Shown: positions 34,648-42,503 of the stretch, piece after piece | Layout: each line of letters opens with the position of its first letter | Numbering within the stretch: the stretch's first letter is position 1 | Assembly: GCF_003065365.1 (NCBI RefSeq) | Contig: NZ_CP023276.1 | Location: 1,178,001-1,242,000, forward strand | Direction of reading: 5' to 3' | From: Polynucleobacter difficilis | Lineage (GTDB): Bacteria > Pseudomonadota > Gammaproteobacteria > Burkholderiales > Burkholderiaceae | DNA: 64,000 nt | The notes under the pieces: generated by a model | Database searches by the model: none | Told to the model about the DNA's origin: nothing | The model's input: the letters and a program-made list of their open reading frames with translations, nothing else | Program-made: the position numbers and the translations under genes

Positions 34648-35421
34648 CTACTTTTCTAAAGCACTGACTTTGCCATTCCATCGAAACGCGATGCTCTGAT
34701 CCGGCGCTGCCATTTTTTTATCTTTACCGGCATAGTTAATTCGTAATAAAAGATCCCGAATTAAATTGAGGTGCGCTTGTTTTTTATTGTTGGCGCGCAC
34801 GATGGTCCAGGGCGCTTCTGCTGTACTGGTCTTCAGTAACATGGCATTGCGGTAGGTACTGTACGCATTCCATTTCTTTTGGGCCTGCTGGTCAATCGGG
34901 CTGATCTTCCACTGCTTAAGGGGATCCTGCTCGCGCGACTCAAGCCGCTCCTTCTGCTCTTTCTTGGAAATATCCAAGTAGTACTTCAAAACAGTGACGC
35001 CCGACTGAATCAAGATCGATTCCAGCGGATTAACGGTGGACATAAATGTAGCGTATTGTGCTTTGCTGCAAAAGCCCATCACCATCTCAACACCAGCCCG
35101 GTTGTACCAGCTCCGATTAAAGAGGACGAATTCACCTCGTTTAGGTAGCTGGGCGATGTAGCGCTGAAAGTACCATTGGTCCGCTTCCACATCGGACGGC
35201 TTGCCCAAGGCAACTATCCGGGTCTCGCGCGGACTCAGATGCTCGGTAATCGCCTTGATCGTGCCGTCTTTACCAGCGGCATCTCGGCCTTCCAAAATAA
35301 CCAATATCTGATTACCATTGGCAATCAGGGATTTCTGTACCTTGACGAGCTCAATCTGTAAGGCGTGCAGTTCTGTTTCGTAATTACTCGAATCAACATC
35401 CTGAACCGCATTCTTGGTCAT
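34648..35421 (-). CDS. ppk2: Polyphosphate kinase 2
   Basis: A 257-aa P-loop kinase of class I PPK2 type. Walker A is EGRDAAGKDGT (residues 44-54), the lid/Walker B region has LFNRSWYNRAGVE, and the EQDPLKQWKISP block is present. It uses polyphosphate to phosphorylate GDP or ADP in the cytoplasm. Its ATG overlaps the stop of the H1-like gene (TAATG), so the two are translationally coupled. PPK1 is not in the window. Confidence 0.92.
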   Translation of the reverse strand: MTKNAVQDVDSSNYETELHALQIELVKVQKSLIANGNQILVILEGRDAAGKDGTIKAITEHLSPRETRIVALGKPSDVEADQWYFQRYIAQLPKRGEFVLFNRSWYNRAGVEMVMGFCSKAQYATFMSTVNPLESILIQSGVTVLKYYLDISKKEQKERLESREQDPLKQWKISPIDQQAQKKWNAYSTYRNAMLLKTSTAEAPWTIVRANNKKQAHLNLIRDLLLRINYAGKDKKMAAPDQSIAFRWNGKVSALEK

Positions 35422-35789
35422 TAAGCGCCAGTATTGCCTGTTGGTAAAGTATTTGTAGGAGGGCTGGCTTTCACGGCCACTTTTTTAGCTGCCGGTCTTT
35501 TTGCCGCTGCTTTTTTAGCAGCTGGTCTTTTCACTGCGGCTTTTTTGGCGGGAGCTTTCTTCGCTATGGCTTTTTTGGCGGGCGCTTTCCTTGCTACGAC
35601 TTTTTTGGCGGCCACTTTCTTGCTGGCTGCCTTTTTGGCCGCTTTTTTCTGTTTTACTGCCTCTTTTTTGGCATCGTTTGCTGCTTTAGACGCCCTCGCT
35701 TTATCCAGCTTCTTTAAAACAGCACTTTTTGTGGCATCGAGCTTATCGAGTTGTTTAGTTAATTTTTTAATAGTCTTTGTAGTGCTCAT
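35421..35789 (-). CDS. Histone H1-like Lys/Ala-rich protein
   Basis: A 122-aa protein. Residues 1-30 form a short coiled or helical part (KKLTKQLDKLDATKSAVLKKL), and from residue 40 the sequence is made of Ala/Lys/Pro units (AAKKA, APAKKA, RPAAKKA), as in bacterial H1-like proteins of Bordetella and Chlamydia. It would bind DNA or polyanions without sequence choice. Translational coupling to ppk2 suggests it may also contact polyphosphate. Long poly-Lys-type tails are often variable. Confidence 0.85.
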   Translation of the reverse strand: MSTTKTIKKLTKQLDKLDATKSAVLKKLDKARASKAANDAKKEAVKQKKAAKKAASKKVAAKKVVARKAPAKKAIAKKAPAKKAAVKRPAAKKAAAKRPAAKKVAVKASPPTNTLPTGNTGA

Positions 35790-35923
35790 GTAGATTCCCT
35801 CCAGATTCGTGCGATTTAATAAACTACTATCGGATCATCGTATGACGATTTAGTAGTGATTTCAAGGGATTGTGACAATTTAGGACCATTTTTTTGATGC
35901 GGGCGCCCGATTACAATAAGCGC

Positions 35924-36679
35924 ATGGTATTTATCAAATCCATCCTAAGCCTGCTCTTTTTCATATTTTTTACTGCAGCCCACGCTCAGGTCAGCACGAT
36001 AGCGGTTGCGGCGAACATGAAGGATGCCTTTCTTGCCATTGAGAAAGAATTCAAAGTGGATCACAAGGGTGATTTTCGGGTGATCTATGGGTCATCCGGC
36101 AATATCTCCGCCCAGATTTTGAATGGCGCGCCGTTTTCGCTCTTTATCTCGGCAGATGAGAGCTACCCACTGGAACTCTTTAAGCGCAAAATGACAAGGG
36201 ATGAAGGCAAGGTCTATGCCATCGGCAAAATTGCCTTGCTTAGTAAAAAATCAAAGGGCATCGCGATTGGGAGTAGTAAAGCAGAGCTCACGAAGGCCAT
36301 TAAACAAGCTAATAAGATTGCCATTGCAAAACCAGAATTAGCGCCCTATGGTAAAGCAGCAGTCGACTATCTAAAAGCCGAAGGCCTCTGGGATCTGGCT
36401 AAAGACAAACTCGTCTATGGCGATAACATCAGTATGGCAACCATGTATGTTGCCAGCGGATCAGCCGATATTGGCTTTACCGCCCTATCCTTGGCATTGG
36501 CGCCAGGGGTTGCGAAAGAGACGGAGTATCTGGTTTTAAATCCTGCGCTCTATGAGCCAATCCAGCAACGTATGGTTCTGATGAAAAATGCACCTCAGGA
36601 AGCTGTCGCTCTCTATCAATTTATGCAATCGCCCAAAGCGCAGGCCATATTGCGAACCTTTGGCTATCAAATACCGTAA
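35924..36679 (+). CDS. modA: Molybdate-type ABC transporter substrate-binding protein ModA
   Basis: A 251-aa periplasmic binding protein with signal peptide (MVFIKSILSLLFFIFFTAAHAQ) and the ModA blocks IAVAANMKDAFLAIEKEF, YGSSGNISAQILNGAP and KPELAPYGKAA, plus FTALSLALAPG. The Ser/Ala-rich oxyanion pocket fits molybdate or tungstate. No modB or modC is in the window, so partners must be elsewhere. The ATG at 35924 is preferred to a start 30 bases upstream. The stop is inside a 23-base palindrome. Confidence 0.85.
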   Translation: MVFIKSILSLLFFIFFTAAHAQVSTIAVAANMKDAFLAIEKEFKVDHKGDFRVIYGSSGNISAQILNGAPFSLFISADESYPLELFKRKMTRDEGKVYAIGKIALLSKKSKGIAIGSSKAELTKAIKQANKIAIAKPELAPYGKAAVDYLKAEGLWDLAKDKLVYGDNISMATMYVASGSADIGFTALSLALAPGVAKETEYLVLNPALYEPIQQRMVLMKNAPQEAVALYQFMQSPKAQAILRTFGYQIP

Positions 36680-36693
36680 GCTTCTTACGGTAT
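36671..36693. promoter_or_regulatory. Perfect inverted repeat between modA and the COG0523 gene
   Basis: ATACCGTAAG (36671-36680), CTT, CTTACGGTAT (36684-36693). It contains the modA stop codon and ends 40 bases before the metallochaperone start. There is no U-tract, so it is more likely an operator for the next gene, or an mRNA hairpin protecting modA, than a terminator. It does not look like the classical Zur box. Confidence 0.5.
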
Positions 36694-36733
36694 AAAACTA
36701 TCCAAACGGACCAAGCACAATAAAGGCATCCCG

Positions 36734-37963
36734 ATGCAGCACAATCTAGAAAAGCGTCTTCCGGTCACCGTTTTATCGGGTTTTTTGGGCGCAGGTAAAA
36801 CCACCCTACTCAATCGAATTCTAGCCAATCGAGAGGGTCTGAAAGTTGCTGTCATCGTGAATGACATGAGTGAGCTCAACATTGACGCTTCCCTCATTAG
36901 CAAAGGCAGCGCCAATGCAGGCGGAGCCCTCTCCCGAACCGATGAAAAATTAATCGAAATGAGTAATGGCTGCATTTGCTGCACGCTCCGCGAGGACTTG
37001 CTTGTCGAAGTGCGCAAGTTAGCCCAAGAAAATCGATTTGACTACCTCCTGATTGAGTCGACCGGCATTGGAGAGCCGATGCCTGTTGCTGCGACCTTTG
37101 ATTTTGAAGATGAGGAAGGAAACTCACTAAGTGAAGTTGCCCATTTGGATACGATGGTCACCGTAGTTGATGCTGTCAATTTATTTAAGGACTATCACTC
37201 CGAAGACCTGCTGGCTGATCGAGGAACCATTGCGGACGAAACCGATAATCGCAGTTTGGCTAGTCTGCTCACTGAGCAAATTGAGTTTGCGAACGTCATT
37301 GTCATTAGCAAGATTGATTTAGTAGATGAGCAGCAACTCGCAAAAGTGACGGCCGTAGTGAAAGCCCTTAACCCAAGTGCTAAGGTAATTTATGCAAACC
37401 AGGGAGACGTTCCCCTGAAAGCGATTTTAGGAACGCAGCTGTTTGATTTTGAAGAGGCTAGTGGGATGCCGGGCTGGATCCGGGAACTAGAGGGACAACA
37501 TACCCCCGAAACCGAGGAGTATGGCATCCAGAGTTTTATTTACACCTCGCGCGAGCCGCTCGATCCAGTTCGCTTTGCGGCCTTCTTAGAGTTGCCACTG
37601 ACTGGCGTTTTGCGGGCTAAAGGCTATGTTTGGTTAGCCAGTCGTCCTGAATGGGCCATCGCCTATTCGAGGTCCGGCAACATTGCCAATGTAGAGCCGG
37701 CTGGTTACTGGTGGGCCGCAACCGAGCGTGCGGATTGGCCAGATAAAAATGACCCCGAATACGTAGACATATTAGAAAGCTGGGAAGAGCCCTATGGCGA
37801 TCGCGTCAATGAAATTGTGTTTATTGGCCAGCACCTTGATCGATTAGCAATTGAGTCGACTCTGAAGGCATGCGAGCTTACTGCTGCTGAAAAATCCCTA
37901 CCGCAATCCCACTGGAAATCGGTCGAAGACCCTTTTCCAGTTTGGGACAGTATCGAAAACTAA
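36734..37963 (+). CDS. COG0523 GTPase (CobW/ZigA-type metal chaperone)
   Basis: A 409-aa G3E GTPase. Walker A is GFLGAGKT (16-23), the metal-binding CxCC is GCICC (Cys 80, 82, 83), and IVISKIDLV is the guanine motif. The C-terminal CobW_C domain (SFIYTSREPLDPVRF, GYWWAATERADWPD) matches zinc-metallochaperone branches rather than CobW proper. It inserts zinc or another metal into target proteins. The upstream palindrome may control it; such genes are often zinc-repressed. Confidence 0.87.
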   Translation: MQHNLEKRLPVTVLSGFLGAGKTTLLNRILANREGLKVAVIVNDMSELNIDASLISKGSANAGGALSRTDEKLIEMSNGCICCTLREDLLVEVRKLAQENRFDYLLIESTGIGEPMPVAATFDFEDEEGNSLSEVAHLDTMVTVVDAVNLFKDYHSEDLLADRGTIADETDNRSLASLLTEQIEFANVIVISKIDLVDEQQLAKVTAVVKALNPSAKVIYANQGDVPLKAILGTQLFDFEEASGMPGWIRELEGQHTPETEEYGIQSFIYTSREPLDPVRFAAFLELPLTGVLRAKGYVWLASRPEWAIAYSRSGNIANVEPAGYWWAATERADWPDKNDPEYVDILESWEEPYGDRVNEIVFIGQHLDRLAIESTLKACELTAAEKSLPQSHWKSVEDPFPVWDSIEN

Positions 37964-37969
37964 AACGGC

Positions 37970-38401
37970 TTACCGCAGAGGCCTAAAGCTGGGAACCTGA
38001 TTGCCCTTAGCGTACATGCACTGCTGATAAGCAATGTTGTATTGGGTTTGTGCTTGATCTTCTTTATTGGATGCGCCCATGGCGCCCATCGCCGAGCCAC
38101 CCAGCAGACCAATGCCTGCTCCTGTTCCAATGTTCTGACTACTTCCTCCTTGAATGACTGCTCCAGCAGCAGCGCCAATCGCAGCACCAATCAATGCGCT
38201 GGTAGCACCCTGCTTCAGTGCGGCATTCGAGGTATCTTCCACGGCTTTAGCTGCGAAGCTTCTGCACTCCTGATCTTCTTTTTGGAATACATCAAATGGC
38301 TTGCCTTCTCTTGGCATTACCGTAACGGTTGGGCCGGTGGGCGCTGATGCGCAGGCCGCTAAGGTCAGTATGAGTGCAAAGGGAACAAGAAAACGAGTCA
38401 T
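37970..38401 (-). CDS. Glycine-zipper outer-membrane lipoprotein
   Basis: A 143-aa protein with a lipobox (LTLAACASAP), so lipid-anchored. The middle carries glycine-zipper repeats (ALIGAAIGAAAGAVIQGG and GAGIGLLGGSAMGAMG), like the 17-kDa rickettsial antigen family. The tail has YNIAYQQCMYAKGNQVPSF. Its ATG is at 38401. Such proteins often affect outer-membrane structure. It ends 7 bases from the convergent COG0523 gene. Confidence 0.8.
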   Translation of the reverse strand: MTRFLVPFALILTLAACASAPTGPTVTVMPREGKPFDVFQKEDQECRSFAAKAVEDTSNAALKQGATSALIGAAIGAAAGAVIQGGSSQNIGTGAGIGLLGGSAMGAMGASNKEDQAQTQYNIAYQQCMYAKGNQVPSFRPLR

Positions 38402-38437
38402 AGGTAGGTCTTTCAAATAAAACGGTAGGAATAGTCG

Positions 38438-38980
38438 CTAATTAATACGCGCAGGATTAGAAGGTTTTTGTTGGCTTTGTGTTTGTGGCGGAGGTACCGC
38501 AGACTGAATCAGCCAACCTTCAGGGCATGCCCCTACATTCGGGAAATACTGTGCAGCGGATGCACAAAAATACCAAACTGGGGGCTGGGCTTGGGCCGCC
38601 AAAACAATGGGTTCAACTAGAACTGGCTGCACATACACTGCAGGTGGTGGGCTAAACGCGTATGGGTATCCGGCCGGGTATCCCCATCCATTGCCCCAGG
38701 CTCCGTTCCACCCTGCTCCCCAGCCACCGTAACCGTAAGGGCCACCATTCCAGTACCCTCGTCTAAATCCAGGTCCATAAGGCGCTCCATAACCAGGTCC
38801 ATATGCAATTGGGCGATAGCCATTGCCACCAGAAACGCCGACAGCGACATTCCATCCACCCGCGCTGGCGGGCGTTGGCAATGCCATCAATGCGATTGCA
38901 AGGCATAGGCCCGCCATGCCACAAACCCAGATATCGGTAGCTTTCTTTAGCAATTCAGGCGTATTTGCGGATGGAGTCAT
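38438..38980 (-). CDS. Secreted Gly/Tyr/Pro-rich protein
   Basis: A 180-aa protein with an export signal (helix LCLAIALMALPTPASA, after a 20-aa head) and a low-complexity middle of Gly, Tyr and Pro (GYGAPYGPGFRRGYWNGG). The C-terminal part, PVWYFCASAAQYFPNVGACPEGWL, has two Cys that could form a disulfide, and resembles the tail of other proteobacterial envelope proteins. I do not know its function. It precedes the lipoprotein gene on the same strand by 36 bases. Confidence 0.62.
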   Translation of the reverse strand: MTPSANTPELLKKATDIWVCGMAGLCLAIALMALPTPASAGGWNVAVGVSGGNGYRPIAYGPGYGAPYGPGFRRGYWNGGPYGYGGWGAGWNGAWGNGWGYPAGYPYAFSPPPAVYVQPVLVEPIVLAAQAQPPVWYFCASAAQYFPNVGACPEGWLIQSAVPPPQTQSQQKPSNPARIN

Positions 38981-39112
38981 CGCATATCCCCAATAGTTAG
39001 GCAGTGAAGATTGAAAACCTCAGTGCATGGATCAATTTAGCACTTCTACTTTAATAACGCAGCACTTAGGCAGAAGATGACAAACTTATAAGGTATTGCA
39101 GCCTTCAAAACC

Positions 39113-40105
39113 CTAATCAATCCTGATGCCCACCTTTTGGATTAGCTTGGACCATTTATTGGATTCTTCTAGGATGAGCTTACTGAGCTCACGCGGACTG
39201 CCTGGATTGGGTTCTAGGCCGCTCATCAGAAGCTTTTGCTTCACTTCGGGTTTTGATAAAGCCTCGATTGTTAAGCGATTGAGCTGTTGTTGCAGATCTT
39301 TGGGCAGGCCTGCGGGTGCCATCAAGGAGAACCAGGAAACCGCCTCAAAATTAGGCAAGCCCTGCTCTGCCAGTGTCGGTATCTCGGGCGCAGCCGGTGA
39401 GCGTTTTAGGGTAGTGACTCCCAAGGCCACAATCTCCTGTTGCTGGATTAAGGGCAAGGCTGAAGATAAGTTATCAAACAGCATGGATATGCGACCGCCC
39501 AATAAGTCAGGCAAGGATTGTGCTCGGCCCTTGTAAGGTATGTGGCGTATTTGCACTCCCGCTATTTCGTTAAAGAGTTCGCCGGACATGTGCAGCGACG
39601 TACCTATTCCCGAAGATCCAAAAGTCAGTTGATTGGGTTTTGATTTGGCGAGAGCGATTAACTCACGTAAGGAAGTGACGCCAAGCTGCTTATTAACTAC
39701 CAGTACATTGGGTGTGCTGGCTAAAAAACTGATTGGCGTGAAATCCGCAATCGGATCAAACGGCATCTTGTTATAAAGCGCCCCATTAATCGCATGAATG
39801 CCCACCGTGCCGATAAGTAAGGTATATCCATCTGGATTACTTTTGGCCACGATATCTGCGCCAATGTTGCCGCCAACCCCAGGGCGATTTTCGATTACCA
39901 CCGGGACATTTAAGGCAGGCTGCCAACTTTCAGCCAATACACGTGCCAAAATATCCGGCGCACCCCCGGCCGGGAAAGTCACCACAATCCGAATGGCTTG
40001 CTTTGGCCAAGCAGTATTTTTTACGGGATTGGATTGTGCCGGTGCATTGATCGTCAGAAATAGTAAGCAGCATAGCAGCGCTAGTTTTTGAAAAGATGCA
40101 ACAGC
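39113..40105 (-). CDS. Tripartite tricarboxylate transporter substrate-binding protein (Bug family)
   Basis: A 330-aa periplasmic receptor with signal peptide (cut after NAPAQ) and the Bug blocks AIRIVVTFPAGGAPDILAR, NRPGVGGNIGADIVA and PDGYTLLIG. The ATG at 40105 has AGG at good distance and gives a clean signal peptide; ATGs at 40123 and 40162 are weaker. It follows dsbB by 19 bases, perhaps co-transcribed. The ligand is a carboxylate of unknown identity. No TctA/TctB nearby. Confidence 0.88.
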   Translation of the reverse strand, partial: AVASFQKLALLCCLLFLTINAPAQSNPVKNTAWPKQAIRIVVTFPAGGAPDILARVLAESWQPALNVPVVIENRPGVGGNIGADIVAKSNPDGYTLLIGTVGIHAINGALYNKMPFDPIADFTPISFLASTPNVLVVNKQLGVTSLRELIALAKSKPNQLTFGSSGIGTSLHMSGELFNEIAGVQIRHIPYKGRAQSLPDLLGGRISMLFDNLSSALPLIQQQEIVALGVTTLKRSPAAPEIPTLAEQGLPNFEAVSWFSLMAPAGLPKDLQQQLNRLTIEALSKPEVKQKLLMSGLEPNPGSPRELSKLILEESNKWSKLIQKVGIRID

Positions 40106-40124
40106 CATTCGCACTACCTGCATG

Positions 40125-40685
40125 CTAAATACCAAAGCGTTGGCGCAGCCACTGCAATCCATCGTAGCTCACTGGATCATCAGCACAGGGGCCTATTCCA
40201 CACTCGAGCAGCGTGAAGAACACGTTCGCAAGCACCAGCAAGATGAACCAAATCACCAAGGCTTTAGCAAACCAACCGTGATTGCGGACGCCGCCGCTCG
40301 GCAACATCATTGAGATTGCTTGGGCCGCAATTAAGCCGATGAAGCCCACGAAAGACCACGTATAAAAATGAAGCTCTAAAAAGGTGTTACCAAAACCAGC
40401 ATCACCGGGCATGATGTGCAACAAAATTTGACGCAACGATACCGCCATACCGGTCACGCATCCTAAAATGCCCCAACCATAATGCGCACTGTGTGCCCCA
40501 AAGCGAATATTCAGGACCAGCGCAATACCAACCAATACATAGGCAACACGCTGCAATAGGCATAGCGGGCAAGGCAATTCCCCAAAATACAATTGATCAA
40601 AGAAGGCGTAGCTCAATGAACCATTGACGGCCAATAAGGCTAATAAATTACCAAGGCCTGCAAACGAAAAGGGATTGGCGCGCAT
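40125..40685 (-). CDS. dsbB: DsbB-family quinone-linked disulfide oxidase, five-helix variant
   Basis: A 186-aa inner-membrane protein. The quinone-reactive pair CPLC (Cys 39, 42) is in the first periplasmic loop (GELPCPLCLLQRVAYV), as in DsbB. The second loop (HIMPGDAGFGNTFLELHFYTW) has no Cys; instead two Cys (162 and 167, LLECGIGPCADDP) follow a fifth helix, which would again put them in the periplasm. It re-oxidises DsbA-like partners. The start overlaps the stop of a DUF5993 gene (TAATG). Confidence 0.88.
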   Translation of the reverse strand: MRANPFSFAGLGNLLALLAVNGSLSYAFFDQLYFGELPCPLCLLQRVAYVLVGIALVLNIRFGAHSAHYGWGILGCVTGMAVSLRQILLHIMPGDAGFGNTFLELHFYTWSFVGFIGLIAAQAISMMLPSGGVRNHGWFAKALVIWFILLVLANVFFTLLECGIGPCADDPVSYDGLQWLRQRFGI

Positions 40686-40843
40686 TAGAGGCTAATATTT
40701 AAATGAGTGGTCGCATGAAACTGAAACCACGCTAGCAATATGAGCAGGGTAATGCCAGTAAAGCTCAAGGCGAGGGTGCGCCGCTCGTACCAAATGCACA
40801 CAGTAGCAAGTAATGCGGTCACAAACGGAAGGAACATATACAT
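40685..40843 (-). CDS. DUF5993 small membrane protein
   Basis: A 52-aa protein, two hydrophobic helices: MYMFLPFVTALLATVCIW, then a basic turn (YERRTLAL), then FTGITLLILLAWFQFHATTH and LNISL. The turn and the AWF...HAT ending match DUF5993, found beside dsbB in other proteobacteria. Stop and start overlap with dsbB (TAATG), so they are translated together. It may be an accessory subunit of the disulfide oxidase. Upstream codons begin at ATG-TAT-ATG. Confidence 0.85.
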   Translation of the reverse strand: MYMFLPFVTALLATVCIWYERRTLALSFTGITLLILLAWFQFHATTHLNISL

Positions 40844-40944
40844 GCGCTCATTCTAGCGTATGCCCATGCGATCAAAATGGCCCACTGCCTAGGGAAATAG
40901 CGTATAAATGGTTATTGCAATGTTTTTAAAGCGAATCCAAGCGT

Positions 40945-41355
40945 ATGGCAGCAGATCAATACCGCTATGACCCTGATCACGACATCGCCTTGAATGTTCT
41001 GGGCGAGCCGATCGTCCCTTGCTCATTTGACCCCCTCACTGGATTTTTTCGGGATGGCTGTTGCAAAACCGATGAGCAGGATTTAGGGAGTCATTTGGTC
41101 TGCGCCATCATGACAAAAGAATTTCTGGTGTTCAGTCTGGAGCGAGGCAACGATTTAATTACCCCAAGACCAGAGTGGCAATTTCCAGGCCTAATACCTG
41201 GAGACCAGTGGTGCCTTTGCCTCAATCGCTGGAAAGAGGCGCTTGAAGCCAAGTGCGCGCCCTTGATTCAGCTCGAGAGTACGAACATCAAAGCCCTCGA
41301 CCAAATTGATTTAGCTACCTTAAAACAATACGCTGCGAAAGACGGCTTACTTTAA
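40945..41355 (+). CDS. DUF2237 family protein
   Basis: A 136-aa cytoplasmic protein matching DUF2237: NVLGEPIVPCSFDPLTGFFRDGCC, then HLVCAIMTKEFLVFS, GNDLITPRPEWQFPGLIPGD and WCLCLNRWKEA. The Cys residues (including CC) and the Asp/Pro segments are the conserved hallmarks. No reaction is established for the family. It is convergent with the FAH gene, overlapping by 4 bases. Confidence 0.9.
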   Translation: MAADQYRYDPDHDIALNVLGEPIVPCSFDPLTGFFRDGCCKTDEQDLGSHLVCAIMTKEFLVFSLERGNDLITPRPEWQFPGLIPGDQWCLCLNRWKEALEAKCAPLIQLESTNIKALDQIDLATLKQYAAKDGLL

Positions 41356-42044
41356 ACAATTCGTGTCTTCAATAGAGGCAAGCCAACAACCTCGCCCTCC
41401 AGCACATCGCCTTTTTTAATCGGACCAACACCTGCCGGTGTTCCAGAAAAGATTAAATCACCGGGTTGCAGCGTAAACAGCGTTGAGAGGTAGGCAATCG
41501 TATCGGGCACATTCCAAATTAACTGATTGAGATCGCCCTCTTGGCGCACTTCGCCATTCACCATCAAGCGAACACTACCTTGCGCCGGATGACCACACTG
41601 TGAAACTGGGACTAAGGCAGAGCATGGAGCAGATTGATCAAAGGCTTTTCCAGTATCCCAAGGCCGCCCCATTTTCTTTGCTTCCCCCTGCAAATCACGG
41701 CGCGTCATATCCAGACCAACGCCGTAACCATATACATGGTCCAAGGCTTTATCAGCAGCAATATTGGCACCGCCCTTGCCAATCGCCACCACCATCTCAA
41801 TCTCGTGGTGCACATCGTTCGAGAGGCTGGGGTATTGCATATCAGCCCCGTCCGTCACGATTGCGCTCGCTGGCTTCATAAAAAAGAATGGCGGCTCGCG
41901 ATCCGGATCATGGCCCATTTCACGCGCATGATCAGCGTAGTTTCGACCAACGCAATAAATACGGTTGACTGCAAAGCGGCGGGTATCCCCTACTACTGGC
42001 AAGGATGGCAAGGCAACGGGCTCAATCACATACTGGGTGCTCAT
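41352..42044 (-). CDS. Fumarylacetoacetate hydrolase-family protein
   Basis: A 230-aa FAH-superfamily enzyme with RIYCVGRNYADHAREMG, FFFMKPASAIV, HHEIEMVVAIGKGG (metal Glu pair), GYGVGLDMTRRDLQ and IFSGTPAGVGPI. The family includes acylpyruvases, oxaloacetate decarboxylases and ring-cleavage hydrolases; short members like this act on small 2-oxo acids. Substrate unresolved. It precedes no partner gene except a SemiSWEET gene 22 bases upstream on the same strand. Confidence 0.88.
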   Translation of the reverse strand: MSTQYVIEPVALPSLPVVGDTRRFAVNRIYCVGRNYADHAREMGHDPDREPPFFFMKPASAIVTDGADMQYPSLSNDVHHEIEMVVAIGKGGANIAADKALDHVYGYGVGLDMTRRDLQGEAKKMGRPWDTGKAFDQSAPCSALVPVSQCGHPAQGSVRLMVNGEVRQEGDLNQLIWNVPDTIAYLSTLFTLQPGDLIFSGTPAGVGPIKKGDVLEGEVVGLPLLKTRIV

Positions 42045-42065
42045 AAAAACCTTTCTTTACTGTAT

Positions 42066-42344
42066 CTACTGATGCGGGTGATGCGGCAAATCTTTGTGCC
42101 GAATTTTTAAAAACAGAATACTGCATGACAAAACGAACGTGATGGCATTGGCCACAATAATGGGCCATTGGATCAATAGGATGCCGTAGACCAACCAAAG
42201 AAAAACGCCTAGCGTGAAAAAGCCATACATCGCCAAAGACACGCCCGCTAGATTACGTGTGCGCCATGAACGCCACGCTTGGGGCAAAAAGGCCAAGGTC
42301 GTCAGCGTAGCGGCCACCGTTCCAATCAGGTTAACAAGATCCAT
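42066..42344 (-). CDS. SemiSWEET-type sugar transporter (PQ-loop)
   Basis: A 92-aa, three-helix protein with the PQ-loop (LAFLPQAWRSWRTRN), the SLAMYGFFTLGVFLWLVYG helix and the Asn-containing third helix (IVANAITFVLSC). SemiSWEETs work as homodimers and carry sugars by diffusion across the inner membrane. It lies immediately upstream of the FAH hydrolase gene; the two may be in one operon, perhaps for a sugar-derived acid. Confidence 0.9.
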   Translation of the reverse strand: MDLVNLIGTVAATLTTLAFLPQAWRSWRTRNLAGVSLAMYGFFTLGVFLWLVYGILLIQWPIIVANAITFVLSCSILFLKIRHKDLPHHPHQ

Positions 42345-42503
42345 AACTAGGGATTGTACTAAGCGCAGTCTTCGAATGATCTAGATCAAGCATATGCATC
42401 CATACTATTGTTAAAGTGGCGTATGCAGTATGTATAAGGCATATTAGTTGCCAATAAACCATAAAAATACTCAAACGGCTTTGATGCCGCAAAGGAATAC
42501 AAC

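Noticed and set aside
35434..35793. Plus-strand 119-aa hydrophobic ORF opposite the H1-like gene
   Set aside because: It is the antisense of Lys/Ala codons, which reads as Phe/Leu/Ala; it has no ribosome site or family match.
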